This document shows positions 23,662 through 32,389 of a stretch of 32,525 nucleotides of DNA, piece by piece. The stretch lies in NCBI GenBank assembly GCA_002381125.1, contig DFUT01000005.1:1-32525 (forward strand). The letters run 5' to 3'. Every line of letters starts with the position of its first letter. Position 1 is the stretch's first letter. Both the position numbers and the translations under genes were made by a program. Under the pieces are notes generated by a model. That model worked only from the letters and a program-made list of their open reading frames with translations. It made no database searches and was not told the origin of the DNA. This DNA is from Bacteroidales bacterium UBA4179 (GTDB lineage Bacteria > Bacteroidota > Bacteroidia > Bacteroidales > Dysgonomonadaceae).

Positions 23662-24456
23662 ATGAATCTTTCATATTTAAAATCCGATAATTTTTTTCTT
23701 TTGGCCGGTCCTTGCGTGATTGAAGGCGAAGAGATGGCAATGGAAATTGCCGAAAAAATAAAAACGATTGCCGATAAATTGGCAATCCCCTATGTTTTTA
23801 AGGGTTCGTATAGGAAAGCCAATCGTTCCCGCATAGATTCATTTACGGGAATTGGCGATGAAAAGGCGCTGAAAATTTTGCGTAAGGTACGCGAAACATT
23901 CAACGTTCCTGTCGTTACCGATATTCACGAGTCGCATGAGGCACAAATGGCAGCCGAATACGTGGATATATTGCAGATTCCTGCCTTTTTGTGCCGCCAA
24001 ACCGATTTGCTGATAGCTGCAGCCCGTACCGGGAAAGTGGTCAATATCAAGAAAGGGCAATTTTTATCGCCCGAGGCTATGCAATTTGCGGCACAAAAAG
24101 TGGTCGATAGCGGCAACAACCGTGTTATTCTTACTGAAAGGGGAACTATGTTTGGATATGGCGATTTGATCGTCGATTTTAGAGGAATACCTGTAATGAA
24201 GAAGTTGGGTTTTCCTGTGGTAGTGGATGCTACACACAGCTTGCAACAACCCAATCGGCCTTCGGGTGTATCGGGTGGGCTTCCTTATCTCATAGAGACC
24301 ATTGCAAAAGCCGCTATTGCAGTGGGTGCGGATGGATTGTTTATCGAAACACATCCCGAACCTGAAAAAGCAAAATCGGATGGTGCAAATATGTTGCCGT
24401 TGGAACAATTGGAAGATTTGTTGACGAAGTTGGTAAGGATACGCAAAGCATTATGA
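23662..24456 (+). CDS. kdsA: 3-deoxy-8-phosphooctulonate (KDO-8-P) synthase
   Basis: Condenses phosphoenolpyruvate and arabinose-5-phosphate to KDO-8-phosphate for lipopolysaccharide core synthesis, which implies a Gram-negative envelope. At 264 aa it has the usual length. Motifs are LAGPCVIEGEE (14-24), KGSYRKANRS (48-57), IQIPAFLCRQTDLL-like segment, KKGQFLSP, LTERGTMFGYG and THSLQQP. Cys18 sits where the metal-binding Cys of the Aquifex enzyme is found (AGPC), where E. coli has Asn, so this should be the metal-dependent class. It overlaps maf by 4 bases (ATGA). Confidence 0.97.
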   Translation: MNLSYLKSDNFFLLAGPCVIEGEEMAMEIAEKIKTIADKLAIPYVFKGSYRKANRSRIDSFTGIGDEKALKILRKVRETFNVPVVTDIHESHEAQMAAEYVDILQIPAFLCRQTDLLIAAARTGKVVNIKKGQFLSPEAMQFAAQKVVDSGNNRVILTERGTMFGYGDLIVDFRGIPVMKKLGFPVVVDATHSLQQPNRPSGVSGGLPYLIETIAKAAIAVGADGLFIETHPEPEKAKSDGANMLPLEQLEDLLTKLVRIRKAL

Positions 24457-25028
24457 AACTCACAAATTATCGCATTATTCTTGCCTCCAACTCACCTCGC
24501 AGAAAAGAATTGCTTTCGGGAATCGATGTAGATTACGAAGTTCACACGTTGTCCGATATCGATGAATCGTATCCCGATGATCTCCCGAAAGAAGAAGTTG
24601 CCGAATTTCTTTCCCGCAAAAAAGCGAATGCTTACTTGGAGTCTCTCGAGGAAAACGCTTTACTGATTACAGCAGATACCCTTGTGGTATTGCACGGTAA
24701 AATTTTAGGGAAACCTTTAAATAAAGAGGATGCCAAGAACATGTTGCATGAACTTTCCGGGCAGACACATTTGGTAATTACCGGCGTTTGTTTAACGTCG
24801 AAACAAAAACAAGTTAGTTTTTCGGATAAAACGTATGTGACTTTTGGTGATCTTACCGACCAAGAAATCGAATATTATGTTGAAAAATATAATCCTTTGG
24901 ACAAAGCAGGAGCATACGGTGTGCAGGAATGGATTGGCTACGTTGGAGTAGAAAAAATCGAGGGTTCGTATTTTAATGTGATGGGGTTGCCCATTTTTAA
25001 ATTATATCGCGAATTGAAACAATTTTAA
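24453..25028 (+). CDS. maf: Maf-family nucleotide pyrophosphatase
   Basis: Maf proteins hydrolyse non-canonical or modified nucleoside triphosphates to monophosphates; the YhdE-type subgroup prefers dTTP/UTP. The 191-aa protein begins with the signature ILASNSPRRKELL (9-21), has the catalytic TADTLVVL and the C-terminal DKAGAYGVQEWIGYVGVEKIEGSYFNVMGLP. The start ATG shares bases with the kdsA TGA (ATGA), so translation is coupled. Confidence 0.94.
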   Translation: MKLTNYRIILASNSPRRKELLSGIDVDYEVHTLSDIDESYPDDLPKEEVAEFLSRKKANAYLESLEENALLITADTLVVLHGKILGKPLNKEDAKNMLHELSGQTHLVITGVCLTSKQKQVSFSDKTYVTFGDLTDQEIEYYVEKYNPLDKAGAYGVQEWIGYVGVEKIEGSYFNVMGLPIFKLYRELKQF

Positions 25029-25043
25029 AAAAATAAAAAATCG

Positions 25044-25051
25044 TATCTTTG
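25044..25051 (+). promoter_or_regulatory. -7 promoter element for the aspartate kinase gene
   Basis: TATCTTTG, an exact TAnnTTTG match, 43 bases before the ATG at 25094. The -33 region is only AT-rich. Confidence 0.45.
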
Positions 25052-25093
25052 TGGTTTCGATGACATTTAATTTGTAATTGATAATTCATTTCT

Positions 25094-26494
25094 ATGTTGA
25101 CAGTAGAGAAAATAGGTGGAACATCCATGTCGCAATTTCAGGATGTGCTGCAGAATATAATAAAAGGAAATCGTAAAGGGGATGAGCTATACAACCGTAT
25201 TTTTGTAGTCTCGGCTTATAATAATGTGACAAATTGGCTGTTGGAACACAAAAAAACAGGTGAACCGGGCATTTACAACAAGTTTCTCAATGGAGAAGAC
25301 TACAGTAGTGCTTTGGATACGTTTTGTCAACGGCTATTGCTGATAAACGACGGTTTTGCCGATATTGGGCTTGATTTGAAAGAGGCTCGCGATTTCATCC
25401 GTTTTCGTGTAGACCAGGCAAAAACGATTTTATTCAGCCTCAGTAAAGTGTTGGCATCGGGATATGTAAACAGAACCGATATTTATTTGGCTGCGCGTGA
25501 GATTTTGGCGTCGATTGGGGAAGCTCATTCCGGATGGAATACGGTAAATATTCTGAACAACAACGGTATAAATGCTCGTTTTATTGATCTTTGTGGCTTT
25601 CACGATAATGAACCGTTGACGATTGACGAACGTATTCATAAAGAATTTCACGGGATCGATTTCAGTAAAGTGATTTGTGTTGCTACAGGATATACCAAAG
25701 GCACCGAGGGGATTATGCGTGCTTTTGATCGTGGCTATTCTGAGGTTACTTTCAGTAAGATTGCTGTTGAAGTGAAAGCCGACGAGGCAGTTATTCACAA
25801 AGAGTATCATTTATCGAGTGCAGACCCTCAAATTGTGGGAGTGGAAAACAGTGTTCCCGTAGGTCACACCAACTATATTATTGCCGATCAGTTGGCCGAT
25901 ATAGGTATGGAAGCCATTCATCCCAAAGCCGCAAAACCGTTGGAATTGGCCGGGATAAATATTCGCATCAAAAACACCTTTGATCCCGAACATCCGGGGA
26001 CATTGATTTCGCGTGACTATGTTTCACCTGAACCGCGTGTGGAAATTGTGTCGGGCTCGCGAAAAGTAGTTGCCATCGAAGTTCACGATCCCATGATGGT
26101 AGGCGAAGTAGGTTTCGATGGACGTATAATGGAATATTTTGTCAAATATGGAGTCAGCTACATTATGAAATCCACCGACGCCAATTCCATTACAATGGTT
26201 GTTTGGGATAATGAGAAATCCCGCGAATTGGTAAAGGCGTTGAATGATGCTTTTTATCAAGTGAGAGCCGTTCCTGTGGCTATCGTGTGTGCTATGGGCA
26301 GCAACATTGCCATTCCGGGTTTTTTGTATAAAGCCGCCAAAGCATTGTACGATAGAGGAATAAATATCGAAAGTTTTGCCCAATCGCTCAGGCAGGTCAA
26401 TATGCAGTTTGTTATATCTCGCGATAAATACGAAGATGCCGTTATAGCGTTGAATGATGAATTATGCAAAAAACCCAATTGTAAAATCGGCTAG
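25094..26494 (+). CDS. monofunctional aspartate kinase (Ask_Ect-like)
   Basis: Phosphorylates aspartate, the first step to lysine, threonine, methionine and diaminopimelate. The 466-aa protein starts with the kinase signature VEKIGGTSM (4-12, Lys6) and has GYTKGTEGIMRAFDRGYSEVTFSKIA for the active site, then two ACT regulatory domains (about 320-465; SRKVVAIEVHDPMMVG and VCAMGSNIAIPG). It is not fused to homoserine dehydrogenase. The opening (TVEKIGGTSMS, then RIFVVSAY and LLEHKKTGEPG) recalls the aspartate kinases encoded with ectoine genes, but no ectABC genes lie here. Single gene with its own promoter box. Confidence 0.92.
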   Translation: MLTVEKIGGTSMSQFQDVLQNIIKGNRKGDELYNRIFVVSAYNNVTNWLLEHKKTGEPGIYNKFLNGEDYSSALDTFCQRLLLINDGFADIGLDLKEARDFIRFRVDQAKTILFSLSKVLASGYVNRTDIYLAAREILASIGEAHSGWNTVNILNNNGINARFIDLCGFHDNEPLTIDERIHKEFHGIDFSKVICVATGYTKGTEGIMRAFDRGYSEVTFSKIAVEVKADEAVIHKEYHLSSADPQIVGVENSVPVGHTNYIIADQLADIGMEAIHPKAAKPLELAGINIRIKNTFDPEHPGTLISRDYVSPEPRVEIVSGSRKVVAIEVHDPMMVGEVGFDGRIMEYFVKYGVSYIMKSTDANSITMVVWDNEKSRELVKALNDAFYQVRAVPVAIVCAMGSNIAIPGFLYKAAKALYDRGINIESFAQSLRQVNMQFVISRDKYEDAVIALNDELCKKPNCKIG

Positions 26495-26531
26495 CTTTTT
26501 ACTCCATTCAAATACGCCTTAACCGTCGTTT

Positions 26532-27761
26532 TTACTTCAATTCTTCGAGATCCGGGTAGAGAAAATCGTTGTAGGGAAATCGTGTTGTGTGGATTTCCCT
26601 TACTTTTTTGTATAAAATCGATTTAAGTTCCTCAATATTTTCTTTTTCTTTCGCAGAGATAAAAACACAATTTTCGTTTAATTTACCCATCCATGTTTGT
26701 TTAAGTTCATCGAGCGTGTAGTTTTCTCTTTTTTTGGGTGTAAGATCATACGGATTTTGCGGAACATGCGTGAAGGCGTCTATTTTATTGAAAACAATAA
26801 TCGTAGGCTTTTCGGTTTTATCGATATCGTAGAGTGTTTTTTCCACAACTTCTATTTGTTCTTCAAAAGCGGGATGCGAGATATCCACTATGTGAATAAG
26901 AATATCTGCTTCGCGAACTTCATCGAGAGTAGATTTGAATGACTCGATAAGGTGAGTGGGCAATTTTCGGATAAAACCAACCGTATCCGACAAAAGGAAT
27001 GGCAGATTTCCGATGGTAACTTTTCGAACAGTGGTATCGAGCGTGGCAAACAGTTTGTTTTCTGCGAACACATCCGATTTGCTGAGTAGGTTCATAAGGG
27101 TAGATTTTCCTACGTTGGTATAACCCACAAGTGCCACACGCACCAGTTTCCCTCGGTTTTTGCGTTGTACCGATTTTTGCATATCGATGTTTTTCAACTC
27201 TTTTTTCAATCGGGAAATTTTATCGAGAACAATACGTTTGTCGGTTTCCAATTGTGTTTCACCGGGACCACGCATAATGGCTCCTCCGCCACCGTATTGA
27301 CGTTCAAGGTGTGTCCACATGCGTGTTAGTCGCGGCAATAAATATTGGTATTGGGCTAGCTCTACTTGTGCTTTGGCATGAGCCGTTTTTGCCCGCATGG
27401 CAAAAATACCGAGAATAAGACCGGTTCTGTCCAGAATGCGGATGTTGAGTTCTTTTTCGATGTTTCGTATTTGTCGTGGCGAAAGTTCATCATCGAAAAT
27501 AATGATATCGACTTTTTTCTCTTCATTATTTGCGATGTATTCTTTTATTTCTTGAAGTTTTCCTTTACCAACGAATGTTACCGAATTGGGCATATCCAAT
27601 CGTTGTATAAAACGTTTTCCCGGCACAATTCCCGCCGTTTCGGCAAGAAAAGCCAACTCATCAAGATATTCGTTTACTTTTTCTTCACTTTGGTCGGGCG
27701 TAATGAGTCCGACCAAAACTGCATTTAAATTCTTTTTTTCGTTTAAAATGAGATCTTTCAT
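26532..27761 (-). CDS. hflX: ribosome-associated GTPase HflX
   Basis: HflX binds the ribosome and splits stalled 70S or 100S particles under stress. At 409 aa it has the usual length. The N-terminal HflX domain (1-195) carries the GGGGAIMRGPGETQLETD segment at 157-174; the GTPase part has G1 GYTNVGKST (213-221), G3 DTVGF (259-263) and G4 NKID (325-328). It follows mnmA with 58 bases between and probably shares its transcript, since no clear promoter box is seen in the gap. Confidence 0.96.
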   Translation of the reverse strand: MKDLILNEKKNLNAVLVGLITPDQSEEKVNEYLDELAFLAETAGIVPGKRFIQRLDMPNSVTFVGKGKLQEIKEYIANNEEKKVDIIIFDDELSPRQIRNIEKELNIRILDRTGLILGIFAMRAKTAHAKAQVELAQYQYLLPRLTRMWTHLERQYGGGGAIMRGPGETQLETDKRIVLDKISRLKKELKNIDMQKSVQRKNRGKLVRVALVGYTNVGKSTLMNLLSKSDVFAENKLFATLDTTVRKVTIGNLPFLLSDTVGFIRKLPTHLIESFKSTLDEVREADILIHIVDISHPAFEEQIEVVEKTLYDIDKTEKPTIIVFNKIDAFTHVPQNPYDLTPKKRENYTLDELKQTWMGKLNENCVFISAKEKENIEELKSILYKKVREIHTTRFPYNDFLYPDLEELK

Positions 27762-27819
27762 TTAGCTATAAAATACATACTAATATACGCAAAAATTGTG
27801 CTAAAAGCAAATCGATTGT

Positions 27820-28884
27820 TCACACAATCATGCCGCTTCCAAGGCATAGACGACATTCCTTATCATACACCACACCAAACTGTCCCGGTGCTATTCCTTG
27901 TAGGGGTTCATCGGATTGAATACGGTAAATAGCTCCAATTTTTGAAATTTTCCCGGAGGTGAATTCGGGGGTATGGCGAATCTTGAACATGATTTCTTTT
28001 TCATCGTTAAAATCGCCCCATACGTCTTTTGTAATAAAAGAAAATCCTTGAAGATCGATTATATTTCCGTATTGATATTGGGTATCGTATCCTTTGGATA
28101 CATAGATGATGTTGCGGTTGATGTCTTTTTTGATCACAAACCAGGGGCCTCCGCTCAATCCGAGTCCTTTGCGCTGTCCGATGGTATGGAACCAATACCC
28201 CTGATGTTTGCCGAGAATATTTCCCGTTTCCAATTCAACAATCAGTCCTTCTTTTTTCCCCAGATAACGTTCAATAAATTCGTTGTAATTGATTTTTCCG
28301 AGAAAACAGATGCCTTGACTATCTTTTCGTTTTGCCGAAGGGAGTTTTTCCTGTGCTGCAAGGGCGCGCACCTCCGATTTTAATAGGTTTCCAATCGGGA
28401 ACATAAGACGCGAAACCTGAACATAGTCGATTTGTCCCAAGAAATAAGTTTGATCTTTTATGGGGTCCTTTGCCGTTGAGAGCCATGTAAGGCCATCGAT
28501 TTCTGTGGTAGTGGCGTAATGGCCTGTTGCTATTTTGTCGAAATGGTGGCCCCATTTTTCATCGAAACAGCCAAACTTGATCAGTTTATTGCACATCATG
28601 TCGGGATTTGGGGTCAAGCCACGTTTTACCGATTCAATCGTATAGCGCACCACACTATCCCAATATTCGTCGTGTAAGGACACAATTTCGAAGCGGCAGC
28701 CATATTTTTTTGCAACGTAAGACACAATTTCAATATCTTCTTCCGAAGGGCAATCAATATATCCTTCTTTATCTTCTATTCCTATCTTTATGTAAAAAAT
28801 GGTGGGATCGTATCCCATTTCTTTTAGGCGATAAACCACCACAGAACTATCTACTCCTCCCGATACCAATGCTGCAATTTCCAT
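27820..28884 (-). CDS. mnmA: tRNA-specific 2-thiouridylase MnmA
   Basis: Adds sulfur to position 2 of U34 in tRNA-Lys, Glu and Gln. The 354-aa protein has the ATP pyrophosphatase loop SGGVDSS (8-14), catalytic Cys98 in NPDMMCNK and the partner Cys193 in GICFLG, which form the persulfide pair. TGHYATT and KDQTYFLGQI are also as expected. It is probably the first gene of mnmA-hflX and is divergent from pta. Confidence 0.97.
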   Translation of the reverse strand: MEIAALVSGGVDSSVVVYRLKEMGYDPTIFYIKIGIEDKEGYIDCPSEEDIEIVSYVAKKYGCRFEIVSLHDEYWDSVVRYTIESVKRGLTPNPDMMCNKLIKFGCFDEKWGHHFDKIATGHYATTTEIDGLTWLSTAKDPIKDQTYFLGQIDYVQVSRLMFPIGNLLKSEVRALAAQEKLPSAKRKDSQGICFLGKINYNEFIERYLGKKEGLIVELETGNILGKHQGYWFHTIGQRKGLGLSGGPWFVIKKDINRNIIYVSKGYDTQYQYGNIIDLQGFSFITKDVWGDFNDEKEIMFKIRHTPEFTSGKISKIGAIYRIQSDEPLQGIAPGQFGVVYDKECRLCLGSGMIV

Positions 28885-28902
28885 TTTTGCTTGATTTTAC
28901 TA

Positions 28903-28910
28903 CAAAGTTA
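28903..28910 (-). promoter_or_regulatory. -7 promoter element for mnmA
   Basis: Reads TAACTTTG on the minus strand, an exact match, 19 bases before the mnmA start, so the leader is very short. The -33 box is not obvious. Confidence 0.4.
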
Positions 28911-28940
28911 CAAATAAGAATCTTATCTTTTCACTTACAT

Positions 28941-28975
28941 TTTGTAATCTCCCTTGGTTTTTTTTCGTATTTTTG
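28941..28975 (+). promoter_or_regulatory. promoter for pta
   Basis: TTTG at 28941-28944 and TATTTTTG at 28968-28975 with a 23-base spacer. The leader to the ATG at 29049 would be about 65 nt. Confidence 0.55.
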
Positions 28976-29048
28976 CGAGGAACTGATTATAAACTGAAAT
29001 TCAGACCGAGAAATTCGTCTGTTTGAAAAATCCAATATATACAAAGTT

Positions 29049-30068
29049 ATGAATTTGATGGAAGACATTATTGCGCGTGCAAAGGCAAACAAGCAACGCA
29101 TTGTTTTGCCCGAAGGCAGCGAAAGACGCACTATTCAAGCGGCAGATCGATTGATAGGTGATGACGTGGCTCATATTATTTTGCTGGGGGATCCCGAGGA
29201 AATTGCCGAATTGGCCTCGGAGTTGAATCTAAAACACATTAAAAGTGCAGCTATCATCGATCCGAAAAACCACGATAAAAAAGAAATCTATGCAAATCTG
29301 CTTTTCCGGCTTCGGCAGAAAAAAGGCATGACGCCTGAAAAAGCGGCAGAATTGGTGGAAGATCCTCTCTATTTGGCCTGTTTGATGATTAAGAATGGCG
29401 ATGCGGATGGTGAAATAGCCGGCGCGCAAAATTTTACAAGCGATGTATTACGTCCTGCATTGCAGATCATTAAAACCCAACCGGGAATAAGCGCCGTATC
29501 CGGAGCATTCCTTATGTTTACCCAAACCGCCCAATACGGTGAAAACGGCGTTCTGCTTTTTGCCGATTGTGCCGTCATGCCCAATCCTACTTCCGAAGAA
29601 TTGGCCACTACTGCCATTGCATCGGCTCAGACTGTTCGTACCATTCTGAACATGGAACCCCGCGTTGCGATGCTGAGTTTCTCGACCAAGGGAAGTGCTC
29701 GTCATGAAATGGTGGATAAAGTGATAACAGCTACTCGATTGGCAAAAGAAAAAGATCCTTTATTGGCAATCGACGGTGAACTGCAAGTGGATGCGGCTTT
29801 GGTTCCGGAGGTAGCCGAGAGAAAAGCTCCGGGAAGTTCTGTTGCCGGCAAAGCCAACGTTCTGATTTTTCCTTCACTCGATGCAGGTAATATCGGTTAT
29901 AAATTGGTTCAGCGTTTTGGAAATGCCGAAGCTCTCGGTCCCATTTTACAGGGAACGGCTGCACCGGTAAACGATTTGTCGCGTGGTTGTACAATTGATG
30001 ATATCTACAAAATGGTTGCTATCACAGCCAATCAGGCTATTGCCTTAAAAAATTCAGGCTCTCGGTAA
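29049..30068 (+). CDS. pta: phosphate acetyltransferase
   Basis: Converts acetyl-CoA and phosphate to acetyl phosphate, the first step of fermentative acetate formation with AckA. The 339-aa length is the short form made only of the PTA domain, without the DRTGG and P-loop N-terminal part of E. coli Pta. Family features are IVLPEGSERRTIQAADRL near the start, AGAQNFTSDVLRPALQIIK, the MLSFSTKGSARH segment with the Ser/Arg of the active site, DGELQVDAALVPEVAERKAPGS, and VLIFPSLDAGNIGYKLVQR. The product is acetate-type and not butyrate-type (Ptb is shorter and differs here). Followed by the dehydrogenase homologue after 58 bases. Confidence 0.95.
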   Translation: MNLMEDIIARAKANKQRIVLPEGSERRTIQAADRLIGDDVAHIILLGDPEEIAELASELNLKHIKSAAIIDPKNHDKKEIYANLLFRLRQKKGMTPEKAAELVEDPLYLACLMIKNGDADGEIAGAQNFTSDVLRPALQIIKTQPGISAVSGAFLMFTQTAQYGENGVLLFADCAVMPNPTSEELATTAIASAQTVRTILNMEPRVAMLSFSTKGSARHEMVDKVITATRLAKEKDPLLAIDGELQVDAALVPEVAERKAPGSSVAGKANVLIFPSLDAGNIGYKLVQRFGNAEALGPILQGTAAPVNDLSRGCTIDDIYKMVAITANQAIALKNSGSR

Positions 30069-30126
30069 ACCATTGTCTTAAGTAATATACTTTTATTGAT
30101 TATCATATAAAAAATACTAAAACAAT

Positions 30127-31101
30127 ATGAGTGAACTAATTATTGAGCCCATTGAACAATATGGACTTCATATAACTACACAGCGTAAAAATAAACCTTT
30201 GTTTTCCAAAATTGGCGTAGTAGGTGCAGGAAAAGAGGGCCGAAACATTATTAATCTTACTGCTTCCGCAGGAATGGAGGTCGTTTTTATGGAAGAATCC
30301 GAAGAGCGGATCAAGTATGTGATGGACCAACTCAGTAAGAACATGGATACCCGTATCGAAAACTGGGGTTTGACACAATCCGAAAAAAAGGCGATCATGA
30401 ATCGTATTACCCCTACGTTGGTTTACGATGATTTTAAAGGGTGCGATTTAGCGATAGAGTGCACGCGTTATTCCGAGACAGGGCGTCGCAGTACTCCTTT
30501 GAGGAAAAATATTTTTAAAAAATTGGAAGAAGTGCTTGAGCCCGATGCTATCATCGCTACTAATGGCTTTACGGTAATCATCAGTGAGTTGGCTGCCGAT
30601 TTAATTCACAAAGAAAGATGTGTAAGTCTGTATTTTCCTATTTCTCATCCCGATGCACGCATTTTAGAGATTGTAATCGGTATGCATACCTCGGAGGAGG
30701 TATACCAAAAAATGGAGATTTTTGCCAAATTAATCGGTTATATTCCCCATAGAGTAAACGAAAATAATGGAAATGTTAGCCTTCGTTTAATGGTTCCAAT
30801 GCTCAACGAGGCTTGTGAAATTTTATTGGAACGCGTAACCTCAATGAAAAGCATCGAAGAAACGTTTACTATTATTTACGGGCAACGATATGGAATCTTT
30901 CACTTGGCAGACATTATCGGCATAGAACGAATAGTTGTTCTTATGGAAACCATGTTCAACGATTATGGCGATAAAAAATATAAGCCCAATCCCATTCTCT
31001 GGAAACTATACCGATCTAATCAGCTAGGTGTCCGCACTCGCAAAGGGTTTTATATTTATGATGAGATGGAAAGACCCATTGCTGAAAATACATTATTTTA
31101 A
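30127..31101 (+). CDS. 3-hydroxyacyl-CoA dehydrogenase homologue, divergent active site
   Basis: A 324-aa protein of the 3-hydroxyacyl/3-hydroxybutyryl-CoA dehydrogenase family. The NAD-binding Rossmann start is IGVVGAGKEGRN (29-40), the helical C-terminal domain has LMVPMLNEACEILLE (221-235) and the end RTRKGFYIYDE (303-313). Where the family has the catalytic HFFNP, this protein reads YFPIS, so the His is replaced by Tyr169 (the nearest His is 174), and the usual SN-TSS element reads TNGFTV. It may therefore be a different dehydrogenase or a non-catalytic relative. It lies between pta and ackA on the same strand with 58 and 70-base gaps, which suggests a role connected to acetyl-CoA flux. 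Confidence 0.8.
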   Translation: MSELIIEPIEQYGLHITTQRKNKPLFSKIGVVGAGKEGRNIINLTASAGMEVVFMEESEERIKYVMDQLSKNMDTRIENWGLTQSEKKAIMNRITPTLVYDDFKGCDLAIECTRYSETGRRSTPLRKNIFKKLEEVLEPDAIIATNGFTVIISELAADLIHKERCVSLYFPISHPDARILEIVIGMHTSEEVYQKMEIFAKLIGYIPHRVNENNGNVSLRLMVPMLNEACEILLERVTSMKSIEETFTIIYGQRYGIFHLADIIGIERIVVLMETMFNDYGDKKYKPNPILWKLYRSNQLGVRTRKGFYIYDEMERPIAENTLF

Positions 31102-31171
31102 TGCTTGTAAGATTTGATTATTTTTCAAGTTTAAAATTATTCGAAAGTTTATAACGATAAAAATAATAAAA

Positions 31172-32389
31172 ATGAAAGTATTGGTTTTAAATTGTGGAAG
31201 TTCATCAATCAAATATAAACTCTTTGATATGGATAATTCCTCCGTTCTGGCTCAAGGAGGTATAGAAAAGATCGGTTTAAAAGGCTCTTTTCTTAAATTC
31301 ACTCTACCGGACGGACGAAAAGTAATGCTCGAAGGCGAGATTCTGGAACACAGGATAGGGATCGAATACATTTTGGGTGTGTTGTTAAGCGAAAAATACG
31401 GATGTATTCGATCGCTTGACGAAATTGATGCGGTAGGGCATCGCGTTCTTCATGGAGGAAGGAAATTCAACAAGAGTGTGCTCATTACCCAGGAAGTGAT
31501 AGATGCTGTAAAAGAATGCATCGATTTGGGACCATTGCACAACCCATCCAACTTAAAGGGAATAGATGCTATTTCGGAGCTTATTCCGGGAATTCCACAG
31601 GTGGCTGTTTTCGATACCGCATTCCATCAAACAATGCCCGATTATGCCTATATGTATGGCTTGCCATATTCTCTCTATGAAAAATACGGCATTCGCCGCT
31701 ATGGATTTCATGGTACGAGTCACCGTTATGTTTCTAAACGGGCGTGCGAATTTTTGAATGTTCCTTATGAAGAGCAACGCATGATTACGGCTCATTTGGG
31801 TAACGGCGGTTCGGTTACGGCTATCAAAAACGGAAAATCCATCGATACGAGTATGGGGATGACGCCGTTAGAAGGGCTTATTATGGGGACACGTTCGGGC
31901 GACGTGGATCCCGGTGCAATTACCTATATTATGGATAAGGAACATCTCAGTTCGCAAGGTATTTCCCGATTATTGAATAAATTTTCGGGCGTATTGGGTA
32001 TTTCGGGTGTTTCTTCGGATATGCGTGAAATAGAAGCGGCTATTGAACAAGGACATGAGCGTGCTATACTGGCGATGCGCATGTATGACTACCGCATAAA
32101 AAAGTATATCGGTTCGTATACTGCCGTGTTAGGGGGATTGGATGTTTTGGTATTTACCGGTGGAGTAGGAGAAAACCAGACATCGACTCGCAGCGAAGTT
32201 TGCAAAAACATGGAATATTTAGGTTTGGAAATCGATGAAGAATTAAACGCTTCGGTTCGCGGCAAAGAGGCATTGATCAGTACGCCGAGGTCAAAAGTGA
32301 AAGTTGCGGTAATTCCTACCAATGAAGAATTGACCATTGCTATGGACACGATAGAAATTATCGGGTGGAAAAAACAGGAAGAAGATTAA
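31172..32389 (+). CDS. ackA: acetate kinase
   Basis: Transfers phosphate from acetyl phosphate to ADP, giving ATP and acetate. The 405-aa protein has the ASKHA-fold signatures: VLNCGSSSIKYKLF (5-18, Asn7), VGHRVLHGG, FDTAFHQTMP, YGFHGTSHRYVS with the active-site His, HLGNGGSVTAI, the TRSGDVDPG turn, FTGGVGENQ and a C-terminal NEELTIA, with Glu as magnesium ligand. The order pta, dehydrogenase homologue, ackA on one strand points to one metabolic unit. Butyrate kinase is excluded by length and by the acetate-type motifs. Confidence 0.96.
   Translation: MKVLVLNCGSSSIKYKLFDMDNSSVLAQGGIEKIGLKGSFLKFTLPDGRKVMLEGEILEHRIGIEYILGVLLSEKYGCIRSLDEIDAVGHRVLHGGRKFNKSVLITQEVIDAVKECIDLGPLHNPSNLKGIDAISELIPGIPQVAVFDTAFHQTMPDYAYMYGLPYSLYEKYGIRRYGFHGTSHRYVSKRACEFLNVPYEEQRMITAHLGNGGSVTAIKNGKSIDTSMGMTPLEGLIMGTRSGDVDPGAITYIMDKEHLSSQGISRLLNKFSGVLGISGVSSDMREIEAAIEQGHERAILAMRMYDYRIKKYIGSYTAVLGGLDVLVFTGGVGENQTSTRSEVCKNMEYLGLEIDEELNASVRGKEALISTPRSKVKVAVIPTNEELTIAMDTIEIIGWKKQEED

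Noticed and set aside
31172..32389. Butyrate kinase instead of acetate kinase
   Set aside because: Length of 405 aa and the acetate-kinase motifs, together with pta nearby, favour AckA.
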